This document shows, in pieces, positions 27,301 to 34,475 of a stretch of DNA of 64,000 bases (positions within the stretch are counted from its first letter, which is position 1; each line of letters begins with the position of its first letter). The notes below the pieces were generated by a model. It saw only the letters and a program-made list of their open reading frames with translations, had not been told where the DNA came from and made no database searches. This stretch comes from Karstenula rhodostoma CBS 690.94 (taxonomy: Eukaryota > Ascomycota > Dothideomycetes > Pleosporales > Didymosphaeriaceae): NCBI GenBank assembly GCA_010093485.1, contig MU001495.1:2679711-2743710 (forward strand), given 5' to 3'. A program made the translations under genes and the position numbers.

Positions 27301-29957
27301 CGAAATCGTTCATTCAAGTCGGCACCCAAGGCTTCTGTCAGCCTCCCGAGAAGTCTAATGACAAAGACGACAAAAGTAAGGATGAGAAGCTCGAAGATGG
27401 TACCGGTCTCGGCGCCGGCGAAGGAGCTGAAGACATCTCGAAGGACATCGAGGATGACGAAGACCTCGAAGAGCTTGCGCAAGAGAAAGGTGAGCGAGAA
27501 GGCAGTATCGAAGACCAGGAAGATGCTGTCGATATGGGTGACAAGGAAATGGAGGGCGAGGATGGCGAGACCGCTGAGAAGGAAGACAAGGGCGATGAAG
27601 AAGGCGAAGAAGGCGAGGATGATGTGCAGAGCGAGGTGGGAAGTGTGGATGACCTTGGACCCAGTGCGGTTGATGAGAAGATGTGGGATGAGGGCGGGAA
27701 GGAGGATGATTTGAAAGAAAAGGAGGGGAAGGAGGATGTGGGAACTGAGAACCAGGATGAGCAGGTCGCTGCTGGTCAGGAGCAGAAGGATGGCAAGGAC
27801 GAAAAAGATGAAAAGAACGAGGAGAAAGAGGAAAAGGAGGGTGGCGAAGAAGACGAAGAAATGGACATGGAGGGTGAGGACCAGGAGGAGAATGTTGGTG
27901 TGGGAGAGACGGAGCAGATGGATCCGCATGCGAAAGAGGAGGAGACGCTTGAACTCCCGGATGAGCTTAATATGGATGGCAATGAGGACGATGAGAAGGG
28001 AGACAACAACGATGATATGGACATGGACGACGATCTGCCCGAAGAGGAGTTGGAGGCGGAAGCTGGCGTTCAGCCTGACACCGTTGACGAAGAAATTGGT
28101 CCTGAGCAAGAGGGCGAAGAGGACAAAGACACTACCGGCCACGTCGAAGATGAAGAGATAAAGGAGGACGGGGAGCAGGAGGGCGAAGAGGGACCCGAGG
28201 ATGATCCTGTTCCTCTGCCCGATGAAAATGCTCCGGAGGATATGTCGCGTGATACGAAAGACGAGCATCAGCCTGATCCGAATGCCGAGGCCGGCGCAGG
28301 CGCAGACGCCAACGAAGAAGCGCACCAGAACCAGCAGGAACAGACCTCTGCCAGCGCTGCAAACCGCGATGAGGGAGCTGAAGGCGAGTCAGCAGAACAG
28401 CAAGAAACCACTGCTGACGATGGCACGCTCGGTCAAACCGCCCAACCAGACGCTGGTGGACATGGCGAGCAACCCGAAGAGTCTCCTGAAACACAATCTT
28501 TCAAGAAGCTGGGCGATGTACTAGAAAAGTGGTACAATCAGCAGAAGCAAATCTCAGAAGCCCACAAGAAGGAAGAGACCCAAGTGCAGCAGATTGACAA
28601 GGAGGTCGATATGGCCAATGCTGACTTCGAGCATCTCCAGGACGAGGAGGATCAGGCTGATACACAAGCGTTGGGTACGGCAACTGAGGAGCAGGCGACG
28701 GCGTTGGATCACGATATGGCTATGGCAGTGGACGAAGAGGACAAGACTGCTGCTCGGCCGGAAGACAACGACGAGCTACAGGAGACCCAGCAGGATGTTG
28801 ACATGCAAGGAAACGAACCCCCTCCCCAAGAGGAGCAAGAACCCCAGCAGCAGTCTACCACCGATGGCCGTCCTCAAGCCTTCATTGGCGAGCAGAAGCC
28901 TTTCACAAACGACGATGATGCCGATATGAACGACGCCATGCCTCTTGAGGATGACATCTCAGATGATTCTTCAGTCGACGAGGTCGAGACCAAACTTGAC
29001 CTCGTCCACCTGGACGACGTTTCCGCCCTCACGCCCGAGAGCGCCCGCGCCCTCTGGCTTTCCCACGAAGCCTCCACGCACTCCCTCTCGCAACAACTCA
29101 CCGAGTCGCTCCGCCTGATCCTCGCACCCACGCTCGCCACCAAGCTCCGCGGCGACTTCCGCACCGGTAAGCGGCTCAACCTCAAGCGCATCATCCCGTA
29201 CATCGCATCCAGCTACAAACGCGACAAAATCTGGCTGCGGCGGTCGCTCCCGTCCAAGCGCTCCTACCAAGTCATGATTGCGCTAGACGACTCCAAATCC
29301 ATGGCCGAAAGCGGAGCCAGCAACCTCGCGCTCAAGACGTTGACGCTCGTCGCGCGCAGCATGGCCATGCTTGAAGTCGGCGAGGTCGCAGTCACCGGCT
29401 TCGGCGACACCATCAACGTCGCGCACGACTTCGACAAGCCGTTCACCAGCGAGGCCGGCGTCCGGGTGTTCGAGCAGTTCGGCTTCGACCAGCAAAAGAC
29501 GGATGTGCGCGGGCTCGTGCACAAGTCGCTCGACCTCTTCGCAGAGGCCCGCCGCAAGGGGAGCAGTTCCGCGGGCGAGGACCTCTGGCAGCTCATGCTC
29601 ATCGTGAGCGACGGCATCTGCGACTCCCACGCCGATATTCAACGTCTTGTACGCCGCGCGCAGGAGGAGCGCGTCATGATCGTTTTCGTCATCATTGACT
29701 CGTCGGCTGGCGCACCCGCCGCTGCGTCTGCGCCCGCCAATGGATCTGAAGGCGTGGCTGAAGCGGAGAAGGAAAAGAAGGGCATCATGGACCTGCAGTC
29801 CGTGGAGATTTCGCCCGAGGGCAAGGTCGTGAGGTGGAAGTATATGGAGCGCTTTCCGTTCCGGTACTTCCTTGTGGTGCGCGATGTGCGCGAGTTGCCG
29901 GGGGTGTTGTCGGGGGCGCTGAGGCAGTGGTTTGGCGAGGTTGTGGGGAGTGTCTGA
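15324..29957 (+). CDS. MDN1: Midasin, pre-60S ribosome remodelling AAA+ ATPase
   Basis: One uninterrupted 14.6-kb exon encodes 4,877 residues, close to yeast Mdn1/Rea1. Six AAA modules are visible from their Walker A loops: GLAGSGKT at 276, GETGTGKT at 608, GPTSSGKT at 1048, GETGCGKT at 1344, GNPGVGKT at 1730 and GPPGSGKT at 2037. Walker B motifs such as VLLDEINLAS, IVLDELNLA and VLLDEMNLAS match. A long helical linker follows, then an Asp/Glu-rich stretch from about 4,010 to 4,540. A C-terminal MIDAS domain has the metal motif D4655-x-S4657-x-S4659. Midasin is known to pull assembly factors (Rsa4, Ytm1) off pre-60S particles in the nucleolus and nucleoplasm. A basic PKKKRKV at 727-733, inside AAA2, could aid nuclear import. 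No introns are needed to keep the frame. Confidence 0.98.
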   Translation: MNGTTQAGKTVDFEWLTRKSLIPQRTDDLFVEYDFLFVEVCTRWMSAEVTPELELAAFGRILPLAPHLAEHAERLARSPQVPFLGAQQAGIKRRDVGDVSEQELCQALLGWFRLMSFDCRNLAKHMRPATMEQLFQHSNRCVRYLAVRNFCLYVHAADHATQEMIKRVVGEDEVEGQWEGRTIDYRFLLLWEEKRWKELQTRLQQNRSAEARQVSPALARQLSPYTVNVSGVLLPRLDGAPSKEKPLELISTPTTESNLQSIAQGLLGSNPLLLTGLAGSGKTLLARHLAWQLNKLDTMVTLHLNEQSDAKLLVGMYATGAKPGTFSWRAGVLTTAVREGRWIFIEDLDRAPNEVVSTLLPLIERGELLIPSRGETVRAARGFRIIATMRSTLNPRGQEIIPRQNMIGHRFWNSITVRMPGLDEFEKIVSDKYTRLSKHVSGIMRVYARLLELYSDAKFSSENGTSLRALTPRDLLKWCDRIAVLLAQSSSFSIAQLDDMFMEAFDCFAGSLRSEQARARVMACVAEELHIDPQRRDHLLQNREVKLEVPVKSTSSSVLRIGRTRLSRHKVSKRNTTSRPFSTNGYTLRLLEKIAVAVDRQEPLLLVGETGTGKTTCIQYLAEQLGRNLVAFNLSQQSESGDLLGGYKPVNVRSLVIPMKDEFDMLFDTTFSRKKNQRFLEMLGKRVAKGNWKGVCTLWREALKMVDAARKAHESQTSSPDPDGGQPKKKRKVDSLPATFLGPRWDKFATDLHDLEAQLANGSEAFAFSFLEGNIVKAVRNGDWVLLDEINLASSDTLEALADLLGGGPDGTPSILLTETGNVERVVAHPNFRVFAAMNPATDVGKKDLPPGIRSRFTELYVESPDGDKKSLQNIVEKYLGGDQVDPTIVRVSSDVTKLYLKIQELARANMLVDGADQKAHFSLRTLTRTLSYAREIAPLCSLRRALFEGFHMSFLTFLGKASEDLVAPLIKEHLFPQRSVMKSELGKPMQQPSDGRDYVREGHYWLRQGVQPVEEQTHYIITPFVQRNMNNLIRASSTRRYPVLIQGPTSSGKTSMIEYLAKRSGNKFVRINNHEHTDLQEYLGSYISGADGKLTFQEGILVRALREGHWIVLDELNLAPTDVLEALNRLLDDNRELLIPETQEVVRPHEDFMLFATQNPAGLYGGRKALSRAFRNRFLELHFDDIPVEELTEILHRRTMIPESWCKRIVSVYQELSILRQENRIFEQKSFATLRDLFRWAQRKADTIQDLASNGYMLLAERVRKEEERVAVKKIIETVMSKKGPKVEIQVETMFSEADSPEIKLCKEVTGTDASVVWTKAMRRLFVLVAHAIRNNEPVLLVGETGCGKTTVCQMLADAFGRQLHILNAHQNTETGDLIGAQRPIRNRAAVEDLLYRQLQEALGPHIQLQEAAPGLRELLEVYDRLLAERPDALEVIPAAHREEIQANRIKAAALFEWADGSLVHAMKTGQYFLLDEISLADDSVLERLNSVLESSRTLLLAEKGPVDSLVTATEGFQFLATMNPGGDYGKKELSPALRNRFTEIWVPALSDDEDITQIIRSKLKPSAVQYAKDLVSFSKWFNNKYNTSAASSISIRDTLAWVTFINNSPSVAPIFAIMHGAAMVFIDTLGANPAGLLAISAASIDEERKACLHHLSKLLGQDVSPMYFGSIAISSTPEAFQMGPFSIPKFSPTTDEDVSFSLEAPTTRSNATRVVRALQLSKPILLEGNPGVGKTTLVTALARAIGKPLTRLNLSEQTDLMDLFGSDVPVEGGQAGTFAWRDAPFLKAMKNGDWVLLDEMNLASQSVLEGLNAVLDHRGEVYISELDQKFHKHPDFRVFAAQNPHHQGGGRKGLPASFVNRFTVVYADVFRPEDLSLICRKVFPGIADEEVQKLITFVAELDQQVVTHRAFGNLGAPWEFNLRDTLRWLQLLTSPQFSGTARDFLDTIFAQRFRSETDRVRLLKLFESIYGQHDPRITFYHNLSSSTLQVGLGLLPRDPAITSPDPTSTLRIAQLAPMEALVVSIRQNWPVILVGPPGSGKTSMLNQVASFAGASMVTFSMNADIDAMDLVGGYEQVDPSRELHRFMLTLEDFIRRALSAATNPSFAATRLLEVLSNYAISDTREVLVLLQTLLQENPVSQELTQHCQELEALVNTPQQIDGARFQWVDGILIQALQQGKWLVLDNANLCSSAVLDRLNSLLEPNGYLSINEHSTADGEARVVKPHPDFRIFMTVDPRFGELSRAMRNRAVEICLLGEEGVEESSDGKVAIEYSLESRMYRFRELCKTAAKDVTQAHLEDLSTADTGLLRGFEKQISKGLLTKGGNLSTSVNGSQAASNQASECLHEQLQFLTLIADPQARSLQKKLAEGADSSLALALQPYHPLSNELILRHNSSSEAMSRWYASIYDVLLDCFRMQKALAALPSTKFERRKELQKLPAFLYAFWQGMASCIHSISQSSDAIDLFDIEDLTPKLLRQLFWLFHSLMTGSSFDRATFQTYLKMLSDVTTSLNNAPVVVAVDLGSRLSKEVAKFGSDVQLSSGLGMERVWRYFKPDTPKQHAQLAAVLALESLADRLDATMWKSHLKLDEMIQIRERFASSSELVRTHDVDAGELITALEIAVRELEDSIGEDDATITPYFEDVFEGLCQHLDIAQSLIRKSDHRYIAPNTTVPVVRAKSSLLARRPTKMAKLADEPMDQADAWGNIDRLSRYIGLHKQSGQPVAIEGRIHTALLSKLHVADEVQLAQLERFEAEIQVLAQELVLDSERFTSHQQDALDWLYGNTLNGLYASHSVDVLLSVDQDSLEFHPTASISEDYRGVLASLQQCYRHASALHKIDSQAWVLLGLTGLNLYVPNYPHDPALRPMIERNMFNEEKTGLLGALQMLREFQVGFTGQDTSFRIRQTENAIRDMGEEPPVPAIVRPHVSELDALQGEFSNLLSVVRPLATGAVSVKEAAQDNTLKQNISHIIRRLTEGYRSYDDITSPAVGFLVCLSIGLSLGATEQEEESDVSRSLAYITRYTPFFGFHGYHTQDMNSEILIQHCETELTQRHNAIDLRWHALHCLAVIKAADAPYLSVEKPRQLIHDLFSSFYSEWKTQLQKDQHDEAKNSSLYTYRGEDEDEDEEDRSLFPDYDDEESLQSAQASTSRDHAIRLANMHALIFLGGNGATDGIKALLEWCAREMSRVAEGKAHGTRHEYALPAIYLALEKKAAALASSGQGKAYNFYFDANLPEAKRMMALLHRIQIRYRQIRNVWPEHATLSEVLRTCDEAREFRHVDPVAKLITKLEKLYGYMYEWQRVASKEFSTAPLFDDLTSLLVSWRQLELTTWARLFDMETAKCRDSANSWFFVAYETIIAAADSIENEPAMKLFAKDLLKTLEGFFYATTLGQYEQRIKLLRQLQAHVAMRVQDNRLFEPLRTALENFISYFSRLQKPVLEALTKGRQKLEKQVVDVIKLASWKDTNIEALKASAKTSHRKLSRSVRKFRAMLNQPVSGIVSAGFPEEHGSLEAIEMGEVGSAVSPTALALSETSVQSWSARPTRFRNLAVTVPLMRKLTTPNTEAMDSAVYIESFVVDLESSMVELQKATPTTLTEETKVVVQHLKTRKRKVYADTMKELRQMGVKANLSTDQLARQDDLSTVLAALPVVGAGQTEFFLHKALSIMDQVRGIAKEHHGDLTGNDVTRSIGYLEGLLHTSIRQRGFLSRASNLLAQVQGPISKAAEFCVMHEQDIVRVSTAKVDGTTIVRPSLSWLCAMLDTGAEVVAAQAKLGKTNEVDELVQDMRDWSGQLRGSAEELDKLPIMPSNVWSEVHTHLEQSIQTQLENLRKVFNTWMERFPISRTVLQHVESFLFYYPDATAQVMPSEQRATVESYAKNILDTLDFILGSMQDVEGALKDLPTSIDDAAWLVKEENALSTAIDALYALHVSSSTTRLLDNAHLVSGGTDLRIIAALFSTIQPLLNQYLASYKSLVARVSALHTSTTKLLHRLAKSFIQVGTQGFCQPPEKSNDKDDKSKDEKLEDGTGLGAGEGAEDISKDIEDDEDLEELAQEKGEREGSIEDQEDAVDMGDKEMEGEDGETAEKEDKGDEEGEEGEDDVQSEVGSVDDLGPSAVDEKMWDEGGKEDDLKEKEGKEDVGTENQDEQVAAGQEQKDGKDEKDEKNEEKEEKEGGEEDEEMDMEGEDQEENVGVGETEQMDPHAKEEETLELPDELNMDGNEDDEKGDNNDDMDMDDDLPEEELEAEAGVQPDTVDEEIGPEQEGEEDKDTTGHVEDEEIKEDGEQEGEEGPEDDPVPLPDENAPEDMSRDTKDEHQPDPNAEAGAGADANEEAHQNQQEQTSASAANRDEGAEGESAEQQETTADDGTLGQTAQPDAGGHGEQPEESPETQSFKKLGDVLEKWYNQQKQISEAHKKEETQVQQIDKEVDMANADFEHLQDEEDQADTQALGTATEEQATALDHDMAMAVDEEDKTAARPEDNDELQETQQDVDMQGNEPPPQEEQEPQQQSTTDGRPQAFIGEQKPFTNDDDADMNDAMPLEDDISDDSSVDEVETKLDLVHLDDVSALTPESARALWLSHEASTHSLSQQLTESLRLILAPTLATKLRGDFRTGKRLNLKRIIPYIASSYKRDKIWLRRSLPSKRSYQVMIALDDSKSMAESGASNLALKTLTLVARSMAMLEVGEVAVTGFGDTINVAHDFDKPFTSEAGVRVFEQFGFDQQKTDVRGLVHKSLDLFAEARRKGSSSAGEDLWQLMLIVSDGICDSHADIQRLVRRAQEERVMIVFVIIDSSAGAPAAASAPANGSEGVAEAEKEKKGIMDLQSVEISPEGKVVRWKYMERFPFRYFLVVRDVRELPGVLSGALRQWFGEVVGSV

Positions 29958-31040
29958 TTTAGTTGTTTGCGTTTCCGGCGTTTTGGTAGGCTAAAAGTGA
30001 TGCATTTCTGGCGTTGAGTAGGATGTTCAAATTCAAGTATTTCTCGCAACATGGAGCACTTTCTACGTGTGAATGTTGAATCATTTGCAGCCCCTTGCTA
30101 ATGGGCTTACCACCTCTCTCCATCCCACTGCTATTTCATCATTTCGCACCATCATCTGGCGAACCAACCTCAACCAGCGACTGTGAACGGACGCACACTT
30201 CCCCATCTAACGTCCACCACCCTCACCAACGTAAAGACAAGGTTTGGTACCTGCGTGAGTGGCTCCACACGCAAAACAAAATCTAAAACACCTCCCGATC
30301 AGATGAGCAACGCTTGCAGGGTTCTGCACTGGCCTTTTCCGTCCCGCCAGCGTGGCGCAATTTTGGCCCCACCTGCTAGCGGGCCGGGGTTTAGCGAGGT
30401 TTGATTTATGCAATTGTGGAGAAGTGGCAGGGGTAAGGGATTAGGTAAGAGAGACGTCAGCGGGACTAGCTCGTTTGGGTGTATGAGCGGGATGAGTCAG
30501 CGGTTACAAAAAGAGACAGCGTGACTAAGGGATGTGGTCAGTAGTAGTATAGTGAAGGGTGCGGCAGGTGATGGCGATGTTGCTGGGAAGATTTTGAAGT
30601 GTTTGGACTTGGCTTTTATGCGTCCTGGAGATGATTTAGGGTGTAAGAACTTGAAGTGTGCTCCTCGGAACTTGGAATCTCTCTTTTGCTTTATGATCTT
30701 ACATGATTCCAGGCTGCCGCTCGCACAGGTTACGTTCAAAGTAATCCTTGCTACTTAAGGACTCGAGGAAATAGCTTCTACAACATCTAATGATATTAAC
30801 GCGCATACTGTCGGAATTGTTTTATAGAGCATTAGTTCCCCAACCGAATAACCTTGTGCTTCAAACACGATGTTGTCCCCGACCAATGTTCCCATCTCAC
30901 ACGTTGCTTTAGTAGCCGATCCCATGCCACCTTCCTAATCGAGCAAATCCTTCCCATGACACGCCCTACGCCAGACCTACAAATCCCAACCACCCATCCT
31001 CGGCATCTCTCCGACCTTCAACGACAACCGCTCTTTAGAA
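29958..31040. other. Intergenic region, MDN1 3' end to MFS promoter
   Basis: These 1,083 bp hold the MDN1 3' untranslated region and the presumed upstream region of the transporter. Composition is ordinary. Short open frames on both strands lack coding character. The last 100 bp before the transporter ATG are C-rich and G-poor (CCCTACGCCAGACC, CCAACCACCC), as is common in fungal 5' leaders. I see no RNA gene or repeat. Confidence 0.6.
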
Positions 31041-32769
31041 ATGGACGAAATCGAGCTGGCGTCGCGCACCGCCGTCCCCGCTGCTCCTGCGCCCGCCCAC
31101 CCCAACGACGCAAAAGATGACCCACACGACGCAGCGTCGCTCGTCACCATCACCACCTCGTCCCCGCAGTACCAGCATCCCAAGGGCATTAGACTAGTCC
31201 TCCTCACCCTGGGCCTCATGCTGAGCATCCTCCTCGCCGCCCTCGACTCCTCCATCATCGCGACCGCCATCCCGACCATCACGACAGAATTCGGGTCCAT
31301 CGCTAACATCGCGTGGTATGGCTCGGCTTACTCCGTGACCAACGGGGCGTTCAAGCTTGTGTGGGGGAAGGCGTATCAGTATTTCCCACTGAAGCGAGTG
31401 TTCATGCTTTCGGTAGCGATATTCGAGGTTGGGAACATCATCTGCGGGGCGTCGCAAAGTTCTGAAGTCCTGATTTTGGGGAGAGTGGTTGCGGGGGTTG
31501 GGGGTGGGGGTGTGATGACGGGGTCGTTTATCATTATTGCGATCAGTGTGCGGGATGAGTATCGCGCGGCGTATATGGGTGTTGTGAGTGCGACGTTTGG
31601 AATCAGCAGTGTGGCGGGGCCGTTGTTGGGTGGGGGGCTGACGGACAGTGTGGGGTGGCGGTGGTGTTTCTGGTATGTAAAGTCTTCTTTTTCTTTGCCA
31701 TCCAATCCACACGTTCAAGGTATTGACACTCTGCAGGATCAGTCTCCCCATCGGCGGCCTAGCGGTAATCATCATGACATTGACCTTCCGCTCCCCCATC
31801 GTAATCCGCGACACCAAACTCCGCGACTGCATCATCGGCCTCGATCTCGGCGGTGGCGTCCTCGTCACTTCTTTCCTCAGTTGCTTCGTCCTCGGGATGC
31901 ACTACTCCGGCAGCCAGCCCTGGAAGTCGCCAAAGGTATGGGGCAGCCTCGTCGGCTCGGCCCTCAGCTTCCTTGCCTTCATCTACAACGAGTACAAGAT
32001 GCGCGACAAGGCCATGATCCACGCGCACCTCATCAAGAAGCTCGACGTCTGCATGAACCTGATGTACGGTTTCTTCCTCGCCGGATTGTTTTTCCCGCTG
32101 CAGTACATGCTCCCGGTGCAATTCCAGTCCGTGGACGCGACATCTGCCTCGGGAAGCGGTATCCGACTCATCCCGCTCATCCTGGCCGTATCCGTCTTCA
32201 CAGCCTTCTCCAACGGCGCGCTAACGTGGTGGCGGCACCACCAGCCCTTCCTCCTCCTCGGCGCTTTCCTCGCCACCGCCGGCGCAGCAGCCATATACTC
32301 CGTCGACGCACCGGCTACCACGCGCAAATGGCTCGGCTTCGAGCTGCTCACCGGTATGGGCATCGGGCTCTGCCTCCAGATCCCGATGATCTACAACCAG
32401 TCGCTCGTCTCGCGCAACGACATCCCCTCGGTAACGTCCCTGACGCTCTTCACCGAGAACCTGGGGACCTCGCTGTTCGTCGCTAGCTGTGAGGCGTCGT
32501 TCCAACAGGGTCTTGTCGCGCATCTCAAGAAGAGCTTGCCGAGCTTGGATCCGCATGATGTTGTCAATGCGGGAGCGACGCAGATCAGGAATCTATTCCA
32601 CGGTGACGAGCTGGACATGGTGCTGGGCAGCTATCTGCATGGGTGCCGCGTTAGCCACCTCATTGCGCTGAGCTGTGGTGTTGTGGCATGTATGGTGAGC
32701 GTTAGTGCTGCGGGACCGAGCGTGGTTCGCAAGGTTATGGAGAAGTTGGGGAAGAGCCATTCTGTTTAG
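31041..32769 (+). CDS. MFS drug:H+ antiporter, DHA2 (14-TM) family
   Basis: There are two exons, 31041-31672 and 31737-32769, with a 64-nt intron (GTATGT...CTGCAG) that splits the Trp codon of WRWCFW-ISLPIGG, giving 554 residues. A polar N-terminus of about 50 residues leads into membrane segment 1 and the DHA2 signature LDSSIIATAIPTI (from residue 68). It continues with WYGSAYSVT and GGVMTGSFIIIA, then the motif GPLLGGGLTDSVGWRWCFW. The remainder is a string of hydrophobic helices, as expected for 14-TM exporters in the plasma membrane. Relatives export toxins, mycotoxins or antifungal drugs by proton antiport, but the substrate here cannot be read from sequence. No biosynthetic cluster lies alongside, so a general efflux role is more likely than a dedicated one. 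Confidence 0.93.
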
Positions 32770-33161
32770 TGTGAGGACTTGATGGTTGGTGTAGGGGAGG
32801 AGAAAGAATCTGCGGTGGAGATAAAGGCATTGGTTTTCCAAGGGATTAAGGCAATGAGATGTTGTAGCGTTGTTCGGGCCTCGCTTGGTTACCTGTGTGT
32901 CTCTCGATACAAGGGGTTCCACGGTACTCATCAAAAGCTCATGTCATTTGGTTCGTTTTCAAATTGCCTTAACACATAGAATGATCCAGACTTTGTTACA
33001 CTTTCGTTGTCTATCAGATACCTGAATGGGTGCGCTAGCTGGGGCACATGAGTCACGGACCCCGCTGACCGACGACCAGTTGACGGGTATACCGAGATTG
33101 TGAAAGGAGTCTGTTCAGTTGAAAACATGACAGCGATTGGTGGGTTATTTGAGAAATGGGT
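32770..33161. other. Convergent 3' region, no gene seen
   Basis: These 392 bp lie between the transporter stop and the stop of the minus-strand orphan gene. The sequence is ordinary and carries no recognisable feature. Confidence 0.5.
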
Positions 33162-34409
33162 CTAACGGGTCCTCCTCTCTGTCGTCAAAAGCACGCTGAG
33201 CGAGTCTAGACAGCCTGTAGTTGAAGCCATCAATCGCCCAAGTTCGAGACATATCGGCATGCGCAATCTCGGAGCGTCCTTGTCGCCCGGGAACCCGTCC
33301 ACGTTATTTCTCTCGTCGTTGAGCTTCAAGCGCTTCTTGTCTTTCGTTTCGGGCTGGCCTTTTTGCTTTTTATTTCTTGCCGCGTTCCGTTCTGTTTTCG
33401 CTTTGTCGAGATCAGCTTGGATTTTTGCCATCGCATCGTCGAACCCCCTCTGGACACGCCAATAGCTTGCCCACAGCCGTATCGCGGCCGCTTGTCGGAA
33501 TCGAATTCCGGACTCTGTCATGAGATCCAGTCGTTGGGAGAATAGATTCAAATATCCACAGCGGTCATCGTATCTCGTGCTTATGGATAGAAGCTTAATA
33601 CGTCCAACGCTCTCGATGAACGTTCGCTGGTGCTGTGCCAATGTAGGGTAGAAATTCTTTTTTCTGGCATTGTCCAGCCACCTTTCCAGGATTCTGCGTA
33701 ACCGGAGAGCATTCATTACTAGCAAATTCAATTGGAAGTGAAAAGCGACATATATGCTCTGCTTGCTATGTCCCGCGGTGTGTCGCGCGGAGACTGCTAG
33801 AATTGGCGAATAGTCCGCCGATTGCCGAGTGAACCTCGTGCTAGACTCTGCAAAACGATGCAGTTTCACTAATGTTTTCGAGGATCCAGAAAATCTTATA
33901 CTGTCAGGAGTTTCACTCACATACATCCAATTCAGATCGCAAGCCAGATGGACGTTCCCGATGAGGTTTCGCGATTGAAACGTCGAAAGCGCAAGACGAG
34001 CCGCTCTGGGAGCCTTAAGGAGTTCTTCTCGAGCGTTTTGAAGCTGCCACAGACAGGCTTCGTGCTTCTGGAGCTCTCTCCAGATCTCATTTTTCAGGAC
34101 AGAAAAGGTTCGAAACGACGGATACGGCGAGCGTTTTACAGCCCACGTCAAATGTCTCATAAAGTCCTGGTTGAGCTTCAAATTCGCAAGCAGGACTAGA
34201 TGTGAGTCTTCAGCCCTACTGTCTTGAGCTGAAGGGTGTAATTTTGCTTTTTCTGATCCATCAACTTGATGAGATACGAGTTGTTGTCCTTCGACCGTTG
34301 AGTTCCCGGCATCAGAAAACCTGTGCACCTCAAGCAACCCTATTTCGATGATAATGGGGAAGTTGTCCCATGCACGCTTCCCACGCCCCAGTGAGTGTCT
34401 TCGATGCAT
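33162..34409 (-). CDS. Uncharacterised protein with C-terminal basic coiled coil; 5' end uncertain
   Basis: I do not recognise a family. From the first in-frame ATG (34,409) the frame gives 415 residues. It stays open upstream to about 34,476 (SEQSLAVIHSWERYTVERLRY) without an ATG, so the true start is probably in an upstream exon. A long helical middle contains RLRRILERWLDNARKKNF and RIKLLSISTRYDDRCGYLNLF. It is followed by WASYWRVQRGFDD and a Lys/Glu coiled coil (AKIQADLDKAKTERNAARNKK) with a possible nuclear signal (KDKKRLKLNDERN). There is no signal peptide or membrane segment. Aromatic and hydrophobic spacing argues for a real protein rather than a chance frame. It may be lineage-restricted. 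Confidence 0.5.
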   Translation of the reverse strand: MHRRHSLGRGKRAWDNFPIIIEIGLLEVHRFSDAGNSTVEGQQLVSHQVDGSEKAKLHPSAQDSRAEDSHLVLLANLKLNQDFMRHLTWAVKRSPYPSFRTFSVLKNEIWRELQKHEACLWQLQNAREELLKAPRAARLALSTFQSRNLIGNVHLACDLNWMYVSETPDSIRFSGSSKTLVKLHRFAESSTRFTRQSADYSPILAVSARHTAGHSKQSIYVAFHFQLNLLVMNALRLRRILERWLDNARKKNFYPTLAQHQRTFIESVGRIKLLSISTRYDDRCGYLNLFSQRLDLMTESGIRFRQAAAIRLWASYWRVQRGFDDAMAKIQADLDKAKTERNAARNKKQKGQPETKDKKRLKLNDERNNVDGFPGDKDAPRLRMPICLELGRLMASTTGCLDSLSVLLTTERRTR

Positions 34410-34475
34410 GTATCTCAGGCGCTCCACGGTATAGCGTTCCCAAGAATGTATAACCGCAAGACTCTGCTCACTCCT

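Noticed and set aside
27240..28325. 361-codon minus-strand frame with hydrophobic runs inside MDN1
   Set aside because: It is the mirror image of the GAG/GAT-rich codons of the midasin acidic region; such frames give false membrane-protein-like Leu/Phe/Val strings.
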